64,000 nt of DNA from Rhodobiaceae bacterium UBA7804 (GTDB lineage Bacteria; Pseudomonadota; Alphaproteobacteria; Parvibaculales; Parvibaculaceae), in NCBI GenBank assembly GCA_002480495.1, contig DLCG01000009.1, positions 150,473-214,472 of the forward strand, in the 5' to 3' direction. A program made the translations under genes and the position numbers. Shown here one piece after another: positions 8,196 through 16,935 of the stretch. The notes beneath the pieces are model-generated. The model was not told the DNA's origin and searched no databases. It was given only the letters and a program-made list of their open reading frames with translations. The number at the start of each line of letters is the position of its first letter. Within the stretch, counting starts at the first letter, position 1.

Positions 8196-8717
8196 ATGAG
8201 CGAGACAGACTTCACGCAGGAGCACATCGAGATGATGAAGAATGTGCTCATCGAGCATGTGCCGCATGCCAAGGCCATCGGTCTCAAGGTGGAACATGCA
8301 AAGCGCGGGGAAGCCTGGCTCTCCGTGCCCTATGCCGAAAACCTGATCGGCAATCCGGAGACGGGCGTCATTCATGGCGGCGTCATCACCTCGCTGCTCG
8401 ACAATGCCTGCGGCATCGCGGTGCAGCTCGCCCTGCCCGAACGCATGTCCATCGCGACGCTCGATCTTCGCATCGACTACATGAAACCCGCAACGCCGAA
8501 GCTCGGCCTGATGGCGCATACGCATTGCTACAAGGTGACGAAGAACATCGCCTTCGTGCGCGGTACCGCCTATCACACGGATGAGGAAGACCAGATCGCC
8601 ACCTGCGTCGGCACTTTCATGCTGGCGGCGAACCGGGCGCAACCCATGCCCGTGGGGCCGGAAGCGGCGGCGGAAGCATTGAAGATTCTCGAGAAGAACA
8701 AGGGAGGCGCCGCATGA
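8196..8717 (+). CDS. PaaI-type hotdog thioesterase
   Basis: A 173-residue hotdog-fold protein. The hallmark segment NPETGVIHGGVITSLLDNACG (about residues 53-73) is the HGG motif of PaaI/YbgC-like acyl-CoA thioesterases, with Asp68 as the likely catalytic acid. ATLDLRIDYMKPA follows as the central strand. It should hydrolyse acyl-CoA or aryl-CoA esters as a dimer or tetramer in the cytoplasm. GAGG precedes the ATG. The gene's stop overlaps the next gene's start (ATGA), and both are hotdog proteins, so they are translationally coupled and may form a hetero-oligomer. Confidence 0.85.
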   Translation: MSETDFTQEHIEMMKNVLIEHVPHAKAIGLKVEHAKRGEAWLSVPYAENLIGNPETGVIHGGVITSLLDNACGIAVQLALPERMSIATLDLRIDYMKPATPKLGLMAHTHCYKVTKNIAFVRGTAYHTDEEDQIATCVGTFMLAANRAQPMPVGPEAAAEALKILEKNKGGAA

Positions 8718-9160
8718 GCGGGACGAAAGCGCGGATCGACGTCAATGCGCTGATGCAGGCGATCCCCTATGCGCGCACTCTCGGCATCACCGTCGACCAG
8801 CGCGGCAACGAGATCACCACGGTGCTGCATTTCTCGCAGTCGCTGATCGGCAATCCCGTGCTTCCCGCGCTGCATGGCGGCGTGATCGGCGCCTTTCTCG
8901 AAACCACGGCCGTCGCCCAGCTCGCCTTCGAATTCGCGGGCGGCGCGGCGGACGGACTGCCGAAGCCCATCGGGCTCACCATCGACTATCTGCGCTCGGG
9001 CAAGCCGATGGACACCTATGGGCGCGCGGAAATCACCAAGCAGGGACGGCGCGTCGCCACCGTGCGCGCGGAAGCCTGGCAGGAAGACCGCTCGCGGCCC
9101 ATCGCGGCGGCGCATGGCCACTTCCTGCTGAAGGCGACGGACGACGCCGCACAATCGTGA
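8714..9160 (+). CDS. PaaI-type hotdog thioesterase, second copy
   Basis: A 148-residue hotdog protein. The family motif appears as LPALHGGVIGAFLETTA, with Glu in the place of the Asp seen in its neighbour, followed by GLTIDYLRSGKP. It overlaps the preceding thioesterase gene by four bases and has a good AGGGAGG ribosome site. The two proteins are divergent paralogues, which suggests different acyl-chain preferences or a mixed complex. The MATE transporter gene begins seven bases after its stop, probably in the same operon. Confidence 0.83.
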   Translation: MSGTKARIDVNALMQAIPYARTLGITVDQRGNEITTVLHFSQSLIGNPVLPALHGGVIGAFLETTAVAQLAFEFAGGAADGLPKPIGLTIDYLRSGKPMDTYGRAEITKQGRRVATVRAEAWQEDRSRPIAAAHGHFLLKATDDAAQS

Positions 9161-9167
9161 GCCCGCG

Positions 9168-10490
9168 ATGAGCGAGATACCGGCGCGGCCGCGGGTGACG
9201 CATCGCGCGGTGCTCGCCATCGCGCTTCCCATCGTCATTTCCAATATCTCGACGCCGCTTCTCGGCTTCGCCGATACCGCCGTGATGGGGCGGATGGGCG
9301 ATCCGAAATATATCGGCGCGGTGGCGCTCGGCGCGCTCATCTTCACCATGGTCTACTGGACCTTCGGCTTTCTCCGCATGGGGACGACGGGCCTGACGGC
9401 GCAGGCGGAAGGCGCCGGGGACGGCGAGGAAATACGCGCCGCGCTCGGGCGCGCCGTGCTGATCGCGGGCGCAATCGGCGCGGGCCTCATCGCGGCGCAA
9501 TGGCCCATCGCGCTCATCGCCTTCTCGCTGCTCGATGGCGGGCCGGAAGTGGAAGCCCTCGCACGCGGCTATTTCGACATCCGCATCTGGAGCGCGCCAT
9601 TCGCGCTCGCGAACTATGCACTCGCCGGATGGTTCATCGGACTGGGGCGGGCGAAGATCGCGCTTGTGCTGCAGGTCTTCCTCAATCTCGTGAACGTCTT
9701 CTTCAACATCTGGCTCGCGCTCGGGCTCGGCTGGGGCGTGGCGGGGATCGCGGCGGGAACGCTGATCGCGGAGATCGCCGCGGCGCTGCTCGGCCTCGCG
9801 ATCGCGGCGCGCGCGCTCGGCGCCTATCCGGGGACATGGACCAGAGCAAGGCTTCTCGACGCGGCGCGGCTCGCGCGGACCATCGCCGTCAATCGCGACA
9901 TCATGATCCGCACCGTGGTGCTGCTCCTCTCCTTCGCCTGGTTCACGGCGAAGAGCGCGGAGGCGGGGAATGTCACGCTCGCCGTCAATTCGATCCTGCT
10001 GCAATTCGTGACGGTGAGCGCCTTCTTTCTCGACGGCTTCGCGCTGGCGGCCGAAACGCTTGTCGGCAAGGCGACGGGCGCGCGGAGCCTCGAACGGTTC
10101 GACATGGCGGCGAAGCTCTCGACGCTCCAGGCGGGCGGCATTTCGCTCGTGCTGACGGCGGCGATCTTCGTCTTCGGCGGCGCGATCATCGACTTTCTGA
10201 CCATCGACGCGGAAGTGCGCGCCGCGGCACGGGTCTATCTCGCCTGGGCGGCGATGCTGCCGGTGCTATCGGTCTGGTGCTACCAGCTCGACGGCATCTT
10301 CATCGGCGCGACGCGGAGCGCGGAGATGCGGAACGCGGCGCTCGTATCAAGCGGCATCTTTCTTTTTCTCTGGTGGCTCTTCCTGCCTTACGGCAATCAC
10401 GGATTATGGGCCGCGCTGACGGGCTTCAACCTGATGCGGGCCGCCTCGCTCGGTTTCTACTTTCCGAGGCTGAGACGCGGGCTCGCGTGA
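9168..10490 (+). CDS. MATE family efflux transporter
   Basis: A 440-residue, 12-segment membrane protein of the MATE/NorM-DinF superfamily. The N-terminus has IALPIVISNISTPLLGFADTAVMGRMG, the typical first-helix region with the conserved Asp, and each half contains the family's Gly-rich segments. It should export cationic or organic compounds in exchange for H+ or Na+. The DinF-like composition suggests a proton-driven form. It closes the two-thioesterase operon and converges with the ArsC-like gene four bases downstream. Substrate unknown. Confidence 0.88.
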   Translation: MSEIPARPRVTHRAVLAIALPIVISNISTPLLGFADTAVMGRMGDPKYIGAVALGALIFTMVYWTFGFLRMGTTGLTAQAEGAGDGEEIRAALGRAVLIAGAIGAGLIAAQWPIALIAFSLLDGGPEVEALARGYFDIRIWSAPFALANYALAGWFIGLGRAKIALVLQVFLNLVNVFFNIWLALGLGWGVAGIAAGTLIAEIAAALLGLAIAARALGAYPGTWTRARLLDAARLARTIAVNRDIMIRTVVLLLSFAWFTAKSAEAGNVTLAVNSILLQFVTVSAFFLDGFALAAETLVGKATGARSLERFDMAAKLSTLQAGGISLVLTAAIFVFGGAIIDFLTIDAEVRAAARVYLAWAAMLPVLSVWCYQLDGIFIGATRSAEMRNAALVSSGIFLFLWWLFLPYGNHGLWAALTGFNLMRAASLGFYFPRLRRGLA

Positions 10491-10494
10491 ACGG

Positions 10495-10845
10495 TCAGAG
10501 AATTTCCAGCACGCTTTCCGGCGGGCGGCCGATACGAGCCTTGCTCCCCATGACGACAATGGGACGCTCGATCAGGATCGGATTGTCGACCATGGCGCGG
10601 ATGAGTTTTTCATCCGTCAGCTTGTCGTTATCGAGGCCGAGTTCCTTGTAGACAGCCTCGCCCTTGCGCATGAGGTCGCGGGGTTTCATCTTCAGCTTCT
10701 TCAGGATCGCCTGAAGCTCGACCGCGCTGGGCGGGGCTTTCAGATAATCGACGATCAGCGGATCGGCCCCATGCTCTTCCAGCAGCGCGAGCGTGGCGCG
10801 CGACTTCGAGCAGCGCGGATTGTGATAGATGGTGGGGCGTGGCAT
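10495..10845 (-). CDS. arsC: ArsC-family arsenate reductase-like protein (glutaredoxin type)
   Basis: A 116-residue thioredoxin-fold protein. The N-terminal NPRCSKSRATL contains the single catalytic Cys of ArsC (Cys at about residue 12), and the C-terminal half holds ERPIVVMGSKARIGRPPE, the Arg-bearing segment of the glutaredoxin-coupled family. Known members reduce arsenate using glutathione/glutaredoxin; many chromosomal YfgD-type copies have no proven arsenate role. No ars operon genes lie nearby, so the symbol is by family only. AGGAGG gives a strong ribosome site. It is 13 bases downstream of pyrD on the same strand. Confidence 0.8.
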   Translation of the reverse strand: MPRPTIYHNPRCSKSRATLALLEEHGADPLIVDYLKAPPSAVELQAILKKLKMKPRDLMRKGEAVYKELGLDNDKLTDEKLIRAMVDNPILIERPIVVMGSKARIGRPPESVLEIL

Positions 10846-10858
10846 TTGACCCTCCTTT

Positions 10859-11917
10859 TCAAAGTTTCACGTCCGCGCCGACAGCATCCTTCAGATGCGC
10901 GAAGCCATCGGCCGCGAGATGGGCGGCGAGATCGCGCTTGATGCGGGTGACGAGCGCGGGACCTTCATAGGTGAGCGCGGAATAGAGCTGCACGAGCGAG
11001 GCGCCCGCGCGGATCTTGCGATAGGCATCCTCGCCGGAGCCGATGCCGCCGACGCCGATAATGGGCAGACGGCCCTTCGTGAGACGATACATCTCGCGCA
11101 GGACCTCCGTGGACATGGCGAAGAGCGGCGCGCCCGAGAGGCCGCCCGTCTCATGCGCGTGAAGGCCGGAGACGAGACCTTCGCGCGCGATGGTCGTGTT
11201 CGAGACGATGAGACCGTCGAGCCCTTCCTGCAATGCGACTTCGGCGATGTCGGCCAGTTCCTCCGCGACGAGGTCCGGCGCGATCTTGAGAAGCACGGGT
11301 GTGGGCTTCGCGCGGGACGTATCGCGCGCGGCAAGGACACGCGAGACGAGTTCGGTGAGTTCGGCCTTGCCCTGCAAGGCGCGCAGGCCCGGCGTGTTGG
11401 GCGAGGAGATGTTGACGGTGAAATAGGAGGCGAGACCGTCGAAGGCGCGGATGCCCGCTTCGTAGTCGGCGATGCGGTCTGCCGAGTCCTTGTTGGCGCC
11501 GATATTGACGCCGACGATGCCAGGCCGGCGCCGCCGCGCGACAAGACGCTTCTTCAGCGCGTCATGGCCCTCATTGTTGAAGCCGAGCCGGTTGACGACG
11601 GCGCGGTGGAGCGGCAGGCGGAAGACGCGGGGGCGCGGATTGCCCGCCTGGGGACGGGGCGTGACCGTGCCGACCTCGGCGAAGCCCATGCCCATGGCGA
11701 GCATGGCGTCCGGCACCTCGCCGTTCTTGTCGAAACCGGCGGCGATGCCGACGGGGTTCTCGAAATGAAGGCCGAAGAGATCGATGGCGAGGGAGACGGG
11801 ATCAAGCTCGCGCTGGCGCGGCCCGAGACCGAGACGCAGCGCACGGATCGTCAGGCGGTGGGCGGTTTCGGGGTCGATCAGGCTCGTGAAGGGACGGGCC
11901 AGCGGAAAGAGATCCAT
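10859..11917 (-). CDS. pyrD: Dihydroorotate dehydrogenase (quinone), class 2
   Basis: A 352-residue FMN enzyme of pyrimidine synthesis that oxidises dihydroorotate and passes electrons to membrane quinone. The N-terminal amphipathic region that binds the membrane is present. The FMN barrel has NPVGIAAGFDKNGE, the active-site NISSPNTPGLR with the class 2 Ser, VLLKIAPDL, SNTTIARE, and the phosphate-binding IGVGGIGSGEDAY and ASLVQLYSAL. The ATG overlaps the stop of the DUF952 gene by one base (TGATG), so translation is coupled. Length is normal. Confidence 0.96.
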   Translation of the reverse strand: MDLFPLARPFTSLIDPETAHRLTIRALRLGLGPRQRELDPVSLAIDLFGLHFENPVGIAAGFDKNGEVPDAMLAMGMGFAEVGTVTPRPQAGNPRPRVFRLPLHRAVVNRLGFNNEGHDALKKRLVARRRRPGIVGVNIGANKDSADRIADYEAGIRAFDGLASYFTVNISSPNTPGLRALQGKAELTELVSRVLAARDTSRAKPTPVLLKIAPDLVAEELADIAEVALQEGLDGLIVSNTTIAREGLVSGLHAHETGGLSGAPLFAMSTEVLREMYRLTKGRLPIIGVGGIGSGEDAYRKIRAGASLVQLYSALTYEGPALVTRIKRDLAAHLAADGFAHLKDAVGADVKL

Positions 11918-12288
11918 CAGCCTTCCGCCTCGCCGGTCAAATGGGGCGGGAAGACATGTTCGCCCTCCTCGTCCAATGGCAGCGGATCGACACGCGCAAC
12001 CGCTTCCAGCGAGAGGACGTCATAAAGATGCGGAAAGAGCGCGCCGCCGCGCGAGGGCTCCCATTTGAGCGCTTCGCCGAGCGCCGCCGTTTCGACCGCG
12101 ACGAGAAGGAGGCCCTTGCGGCCCGCGAAATGGCGCGAGGCCGTTTCCGGCGCCTGTTCGGCAGTCGAGAAATGGATGAAGCCATCGTCGATATCGACCG
12201 CGGAGCCGATGAAGCGGCCTTCCGCCTCGGCGGCTATCCACTCATGTTCGCTCACGATCTTGTAGACGAGGCTTGCGGCCATCGGCAT
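11917..12288 (-). CDS. DUF952 family protein
   Basis: A 123-residue protein with the DUF952 pattern: YKIVSEHEWIAAEAEGRFIGSAVDIDDGFIHFST near the N-terminus, then LLLVAVETAALGEALKWEPSRGG and FPHLY. The function of this ADP-ribosyl-transferase-like fold family is not established. ATG at 12288 follows AAGGA at a good distance; upstream codons are open but have no better start. Directly upstream of and coupled to pyrD, an arrangement that I believe is common in alphaproteobacteria. Confidence 0.85.
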   Translation of the reverse strand: MPMAASLVYKIVSEHEWIAAEAEGRFIGSAVDIDDGFIHFSTAEQAPETASRHFAGRKGLLLVAVETAALGEALKWEPSRGGALFPHLYDVLSLEAVARVDPLPLDEEGEHVFPPHLTGEAEG

Positions 12289-12494
12289 GGCGGTCCTTTC
12301 CGGAGGCGGGAATGGCGGCACTTTAACGAGGGCCTGCGCGGGCGACAAGGCAGGCAACAGGCATGGGGCGGCCTCTGCGCCAGCCGGAGATGGGAATAAG
12401 GTCCGCATTTCGGCCGGGACGAAGGGCCGGGCCTGTGGCATTCTTCCCCGATCTTGCCGCTATCCCTGCCAAAGACAGGAATTCATTCAGCTCC

Positions 12495-13139
12495 ATGCCG
12501 CGACCGCTCACCCATAGCCGCCTCTGGGCCGCGATCGACGCGCTGGCCGCGAAGCACGGGATGAGCGCCTCCGGGCTTGCCAAGGCGGCAGGGCTCGACC
12601 CCACGACCTTCAACAAGTCGAAGCGCGTGACCGCGGCGGGACGGCCGCGCTGGCCGAACACGGAGAGCCTTGCCCGCGTGCTCGATGCGACAGGCGCGAC
12701 GCTCGAATCCTTCCTCCTGCTCGCGGGCAATGGCGAAGGGCAGCCCCCGGCGCAGCGGCATGTGCCGCTGATCGGCCTCGCGCAGGCGGGACGCGGGGGC
12801 TATTTCGACGATGCCGGATTTCCGGCGGGCGCTGGCTGGGAAGAGGTCGCCTTTCCCGGCTTCAAGGACGAGCACGCCTATGCGCTGGAAGTGAGCGGCG
12901 ACAGCATGGAGCCGTTCTTCCGCGAGGGCGACATCATCATCGTTTCGCCATCCGCCGATGTGAGGAGAAACGACCGCGTGGTGGTGAAGACAGTTTCCGG
13001 CGAGGTGATGGTGAAGGTGCTGGCGCGAAAGACGGCGAGCCGCGTGGAGCTGAAATCCTTCAACCCGGCCTATGAAGACCGGGTGCTGGAACCGAAGGAT
13101 ATCCTCTGGATGGCCCGTATCGTCTGGGCGAGCCAGTAG
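12495..13139 (+). CDS. HTH/S24-family transcriptional regulator
   Basis: About 214 residues. The N-terminal helix-turn-helix region reads RLWAAIDALAAKHGMSASGLAKAAGLDPTTFNKSKR. The C-terminal half is a LexA/CI-like S24 domain: an AQAG linker (possible self-cleavage site), VSGDSMEPFFREGD with the nucleophile Ser, and RRNDRVVVKTVSGEVMVK with the general-base Lys. The serine-lysine dyad is intact, so RecA-stimulated cleavage is possible, though many such chromosomal regulators do not cleave. There are no phage genes nearby. The start at 12495 is chosen from domain length; its ribosome site is poor. Confidence 0.8.
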   Translation: MPRPLTHSRLWAAIDALAAKHGMSASGLAKAAGLDPTTFNKSKRVTAAGRPRWPNTESLARVLDATGATLESFLLLAGNGEGQPPAQRHVPLIGLAQAGRGGYFDDAGFPAGAGWEEVAFPGFKDEHAYALEVSGDSMEPFFREGDIIIVSPSADVRRNDRVVVKTVSGEVMVKVLARKTASRVELKSFNPAYEDRVLEPKDILWMARIVWASQ

Positions 13140-13141
13140 GG

Positions 13142-14797
13142 TCAGTCTTTCGAGAGATCCTCGCCCGCAAGCGCGCGGCGGATCAGCTCACGCGTGTTGC
13201 CGATACCGTACAAGGCGACAAACGAACCGAAGCGGGGTCCGCGCTCCTGCCCGAGCAGCACCTGATAGATCATCTGGAAGAAGGCCACCGAAACGCCGGG
13301 ACCGCCTTCCGGACTCTTCTTCGCATGATCCTGGTAGCGCTCGATCTTGCGCGCCACGTCGAGCATGGCGTTCTGGATCGTCTCTCCATCCGCCTCGGCG
13401 GGCAGCTCGCCAAGCTTTTCCGAAAGCGCCTGCAGCGCCCCGGCCTCGACCTCGTCAGGCGCGCGAAAGACCTTGGTCGGCTTCACAAAGTCCTCGAAGT
13501 AGCGGATCGCATAGCCGGCGAGCCTGTCGAGCTCGGGATGGCTTTCCGGCGTGACATCGGGCACGTGACGCGAAATGAAGCCCCAGAGCACGGCCTTTTC
13601 ATGCGCATGGGACGCGCTGACGAGGTTCAGCAGCAGAGCGAAGGAAACGGGCAGTTCGATCGCGGGCGGATTGCCGCCATGGATGTGCCAGACCGGATTG
13701 TTCAGCCGGTCCTTCCAGTCCTGCCGCGGATAGGCGGCAAGGTGCTGATAATATTCGTCGACGGCGCGCGGAATGACGTCGAAATAGAGCTTCTTCGCCT
13801 GGCGCGGCCGCTGGAACATGTAGAGCGCGAGACTTTCCGTCGGCGCATAGGTCAGCCATTCGTCGATGGTGAGGCCATTGCCCTTCGACTTCGAAATCTT
13901 CTCACCCTTTTCGTCGAGAAAAAGTTCGTAGACGAAGTGTTCCGGCGGGCGGCCGCCAAGCGCCTTGCAGATATTGTCGTAGACGCCCATGTTCGGCCCG
14001 TGATCCTTGCCGAACATTTCGAAGTCGACGCCGAGCGCCGCCCAGCGCGCGCCGAAATCCGGCTTCCACTGCAGCTTCACATGGCCGCCAGTGACGGGCA
14101 GCGTGGTTTCCTCGCCATCCTCGTCATCGAAAGTGATGGTCGCATCCTCGACATTCACCTTCTTGATGGGCACGTAGAGCACGCGGCCGGTCTTCGGCGA
14201 GATAGGCAGGAAGGGCGAATAGGTCGCGCGCCGCTCCGGCCCGAGCGTCGGCAACATTATCGCCATGATGTCGTCGTAGCGTTCGGCCACGCGCTTGAGG
14301 ATCGCATCGAAACGGCCCGACTTGTAATAGTCGGTCGCGCTGGCGAATTCGTATTCGAAGCCGAACGTGTCGAGGAAGCGCCGCAGCATCGCGTTGTTGT
14401 GATGCCCGAACGAAGGAAATTCGTTCGTGAAAGGATCTGGCACCGAGGTGAGCGGCATGTGCAGATATGGTTCGAGGAAAGCGCGGTCCGGCACATTGTC
14501 CGGGATCTTGCGCATTCCGTCCATGTCGTCGGAGAAGCAGATGAGCCGCGTTTCGACACCCGGCATCAGGACCTCGAAGGCGCGGCGCACCATGGTCGTG
14601 CGCGCGACTTCGCCGAACGTGCCGATATGAGGCAGACCGGAGGGGCCATAGCCGGTCTCGAAGAGAACGGGACGCTGGCTCCCCTCCTTCTCAAGCCGCG
14701 CAACGATTTTCCGCGCTTCCTCGAAGGGCCAGGCCCGGCTGACGCGGGCGGCTTCGAGAAGTTCGGACGGAGCTATGGCGGCTTCTTCGGAGGACAT
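13142..14797 (-). CDS. lysK: Lysyl-tRNA synthetase, class I
   Basis: A 551-residue class I LysRS, which charges tRNA-Lys. The HIGH-type motif is HIGTF at residues 57-61, and the KMSKS-type motif is KISKSKG at 300-306. The C-terminal helical anticodon-binding region follows. This archaeal-type enzyme replaces the usual class II LysRS in many alphaproteobacteria and is a useful lineage marker. It converges with the S24 regulator two bases away. Confidence 0.96.
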   Translation of the reverse strand: MSSEEAAIAPSELLEAARVSRAWPFEEARKIVARLEKEGSQRPVLFETGYGPSGLPHIGTFGEVARTTMVRRAFEVLMPGVETRLICFSDDMDGMRKIPDNVPDRAFLEPYLHMPLTSVPDPFTNEFPSFGHHNNAMLRRFLDTFGFEYEFASATDYYKSGRFDAILKRVAERYDDIMAIMLPTLGPERRATYSPFLPISPKTGRVLYVPIKKVNVEDATITFDDEDGEETTLPVTGGHVKLQWKPDFGARWAALGVDFEMFGKDHGPNMGVYDNICKALGGRPPEHFVYELFLDEKGEKISKSKGNGLTIDEWLTYAPTESLALYMFQRPRQAKKLYFDVIPRAVDEYYQHLAAYPRQDWKDRLNNPVWHIHGGNPPAIELPVSFALLLNLVSASHAHEKAVLWGFISRHVPDVTPESHPELDRLAGYAIRYFEDFVKPTKVFRAPDEVEAGALQALSEKLGELPAEADGETIQNAMLDVARKIERYQDHAKKSPEGGPGVSVAFFQMIYQVLLGQERGPRFGSFVALYGIGNTRELIRRALAGEDLSKD

Positions 14798-14995
14798 CTA
14801 ATCTTACCGGCAGGATGGCTGGAAAAAGAGTTTAAGGCTTTGTCAAGCGGGCGGACCCTATGCTTTGCCCCTCCCCCAGTCAATGCGGCGATCATGCCCG
14901 CATGAGGGGCGCCGGACGGGCCTTCGATGGCGAACGGACGCTCTCCGGGAAGCCATTTCGTAGCGTATTGTGGCGGAAGCCCGGAGAAGCCGACA

Positions 14996-16879
14996 GTGAC
15001 GGAAAAGAGGCCGGATAATCCCGACTGGAACGAGGAACTGCCCGAGGCCCCTGCCCTCGCGATAGGCGCCATACGCCGGATGCCGCCTGTCGGCGCGCGG
15101 ATCGAGGCCGAGCAGGTGAAACTCCTGTTGTCGCTCGGCGAGGCAAGCCGCCTCACCATTTTCGGCGCCATCCTCGTCGTCGGCGCCGCCTTCTACCAAA
15201 CCGCGCCGATCTGGGCGACGGCCGTGGTCGCCGCGATCCAGCTCGTGGCTCAGTTCCTTTTCGACAGGGTGCGCGCGGGTTTCCGCGCCGATCCGGACGC
15301 CATCGCCAACGCGGCCAAATGGGCGCAGCGCTACGCACTCGTAACCGTCATCAGCGGCTCGACATGGGGCGTGGGCGCACTCGTCTGGCTGCCGGGCTCG
15401 AGCTTCGCGCATGAAATCTTCTACATGCTCGTTCTCGCCACGCTCATCATGGCCACGGCGATCACGCGCGCGAACCATCCGCCCGCCGTTCTTTACTACA
15501 CGCTCGCCTCATCGCTGCCGATGATCGCGATCCTTCTCTGGCGCGGCGATCCGCTCGCCATCGCGACCGTGCTTCTGGCGGCGATGTTCTTCGCGACGGT
15601 GGCAGGCTGGACGAGACGCATCAACGAAAGTTACCGCGAGGCGTTCCGGCTGCGCTTCGAGAATGCCGATCTCGTGGAACGCATGGCGCGCGCGCATGCC
15701 GCAACGGAACAGCGGCGGCGCGACGCGGAGGAAGCCGAAGCCCGGGCAAGATCGGCGGCGCAGGCCAAGCAGGAATTTCTCGACATCATCAGCCATGAGA
15801 TTCGCGCGCCGCTGGACGGGCTGCGCAACATGGCGAAATATCTCGCCGACGAAGCGACGACCGACACGCAGTTCAAGATCGCGGCCTCCATCGAGGAAAC
15901 GAGCCAGCTGCTCCGGCGGCTCGTGGACGACATGATCGACTTTTCCGAGATCGAGGCTCATTCGCTTGAGCTGAAGCCGCGCAGCTTCAACCCGGTGGAA
16001 CTTGCTTCCGGCATCGTGCGGATGACGCGCCATCAGGCGGTCGACCGCGGACTTTCGCTCGAGCTCGATGCCGCGCCGGACACGCCCACGCAGATGAACG
16101 CGGACCCGGACCGCGTCCGTCAGGTGCTGATGAACCTCGTCGGCAATGCCATCAAATTCACCTATCAGGGCGGCGTGGTGCTGCGCGTCGCGCCGCTGAC
16201 GACCCCGGCGGGGGAAACCGTGTTGCGTTTCTCGGTGACGGCTACGGGCCCCGGACTTTCGCCCGAGATCAAGGCGAGGCTTTTCGAAGCCTTTACCCAG
16301 GGGTCGGATGCGCGCGATTTCCGTTTCTCGGGAAAGGCGGCGGGGGCGGGTCTCGGCCTGCCGATCAGCGACCGGCTGGTGCGCATGATGGGCGGCCATA
16401 TCGGCGTGGACAGCACACCCGGACAAGGAAGCTCGTTCTGGTTCCTGCTGCCACTGGAGCCCGGCGCGGCGGCCGATTATTTCGAGGGCCTGCGGGCGGA
16501 AGCAACGCCCGTGGCGGCGCGGCGGCCGGAGCGGCTCATCGATCACGACCATCTCTATGCGCTTGAGCTTCGGATGGGCGGGCAACACATCACCGACTAT
16601 CTGGTGGCGGGACTCGAAAGGGTGCTGGAAATCCACCGCGAGGTGGAGCGCGCGAAGACCCTGCGCGATGGAGGAGCGCTGCGGCGGCATGCCCATGACC
16701 TCAAGACGGCCGCTTCCGAGATCGGGCTGACCGCCGTCGCCGAGGTGGCCGACGACATCGAAACGGCGCTGACACAGGGTGAGGCCGATGCGGCGCTCGG
16801 CGCCGTGCCCCGGCTGCAGCAGAAGATCACCGCGACATGGCGCGCGCTCGCGAAGTCCTATCCGAACCTCGCGGCGTGA
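14996..16879 (+). CDS. Membrane histidine kinase with C-terminal HPt domain, no receiver
   Basis: About 627 residues from a GTG at 14996 with GGAGAAG upstream; an ATG at 14927 in frame is possible. Six hydrophobic helices (roughly 45-210), a coiled coil, then the DHp domain with ISHEIRAPLDGL (phospho-His about 267). The ATPase domain has NLVGNAIKFT and GLGLPISDRLVRMMGG, but the G1 box reads VTATGPGL: the adenine-contacting Asp is Ala (about 416). After a linker comes an HPt domain with AHDLKTAASEIGL (His about 567). No receiver lies between, unlike hybrid kinases. It could be a weak kinase, or a phosphatase/phosphotransfer protein. No partner regulator is adjacent. Confidence 0.85.
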   Translation: MTEKRPDNPDWNEELPEAPALAIGAIRRMPPVGARIEAEQVKLLLSLGEASRLTIFGAILVVGAAFYQTAPIWATAVVAAIQLVAQFLFDRVRAGFRADPDAIANAAKWAQRYALVTVISGSTWGVGALVWLPGSSFAHEIFYMLVLATLIMATAITRANHPPAVLYYTLASSLPMIAILLWRGDPLAIATVLLAAMFFATVAGWTRRINESYREAFRLRFENADLVERMARAHAATEQRRRDAEEAEARARSAAQAKQEFLDIISHEIRAPLDGLRNMAKYLADEATTDTQFKIAASIEETSQLLRRLVDDMIDFSEIEAHSLELKPRSFNPVELASGIVRMTRHQAVDRGLSLELDAAPDTPTQMNADPDRVRQVLMNLVGNAIKFTYQGGVVLRVAPLTTPAGETVLRFSVTATGPGLSPEIKARLFEAFTQGSDARDFRFSGKAAGAGLGLPISDRLVRMMGGHIGVDSTPGQGSSFWFLLPLEPGAAADYFEGLRAEATPVAARRPERLIDHDHLYALELRMGGQHITDYLVAGLERVLEIHREVERAKTLRDGGALRRHAHDLKTAASEIGLTAVAEVADDIETALTQGEADAALGAVPRLQQKITATWRALAKSYPNLAA

Positions 16880-16884
16880 GAATT

Positions 16885-16927
16885 TCATGACCGGATGGAA
16901 TTGCATTGCACTTCTATCCGGTCATGA
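16885..16927. repeat. 12-bp perfect inverted repeat between kinase and helicase
   Basis: TCATGACCGGAT at 16885-16896 is repeated as ATCCGGTCATGA at 16916-16927 around a 19-base loop. There is no T-run, so it is not a classical terminator. It lies just before the probable helicase start and could be an operator, a mRNA hairpin or a Rho-type end. Confidence 0.6.
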
Positions 16928-16935
16928 TCTGCTCG

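Noticed and set aside
10495..10845. An arsenic-resistance operon around the ArsC-like gene
   Set aside because: No arsR, arsB or acr3 gene is adjacent; neighbours are pyrD and a MATE pump.
12495..13139. S24 repressor-like gene as a sign of a prophage
   Set aside because: No integrase, structural or lysis gene lies nearby, and it sits among housekeeping genes.
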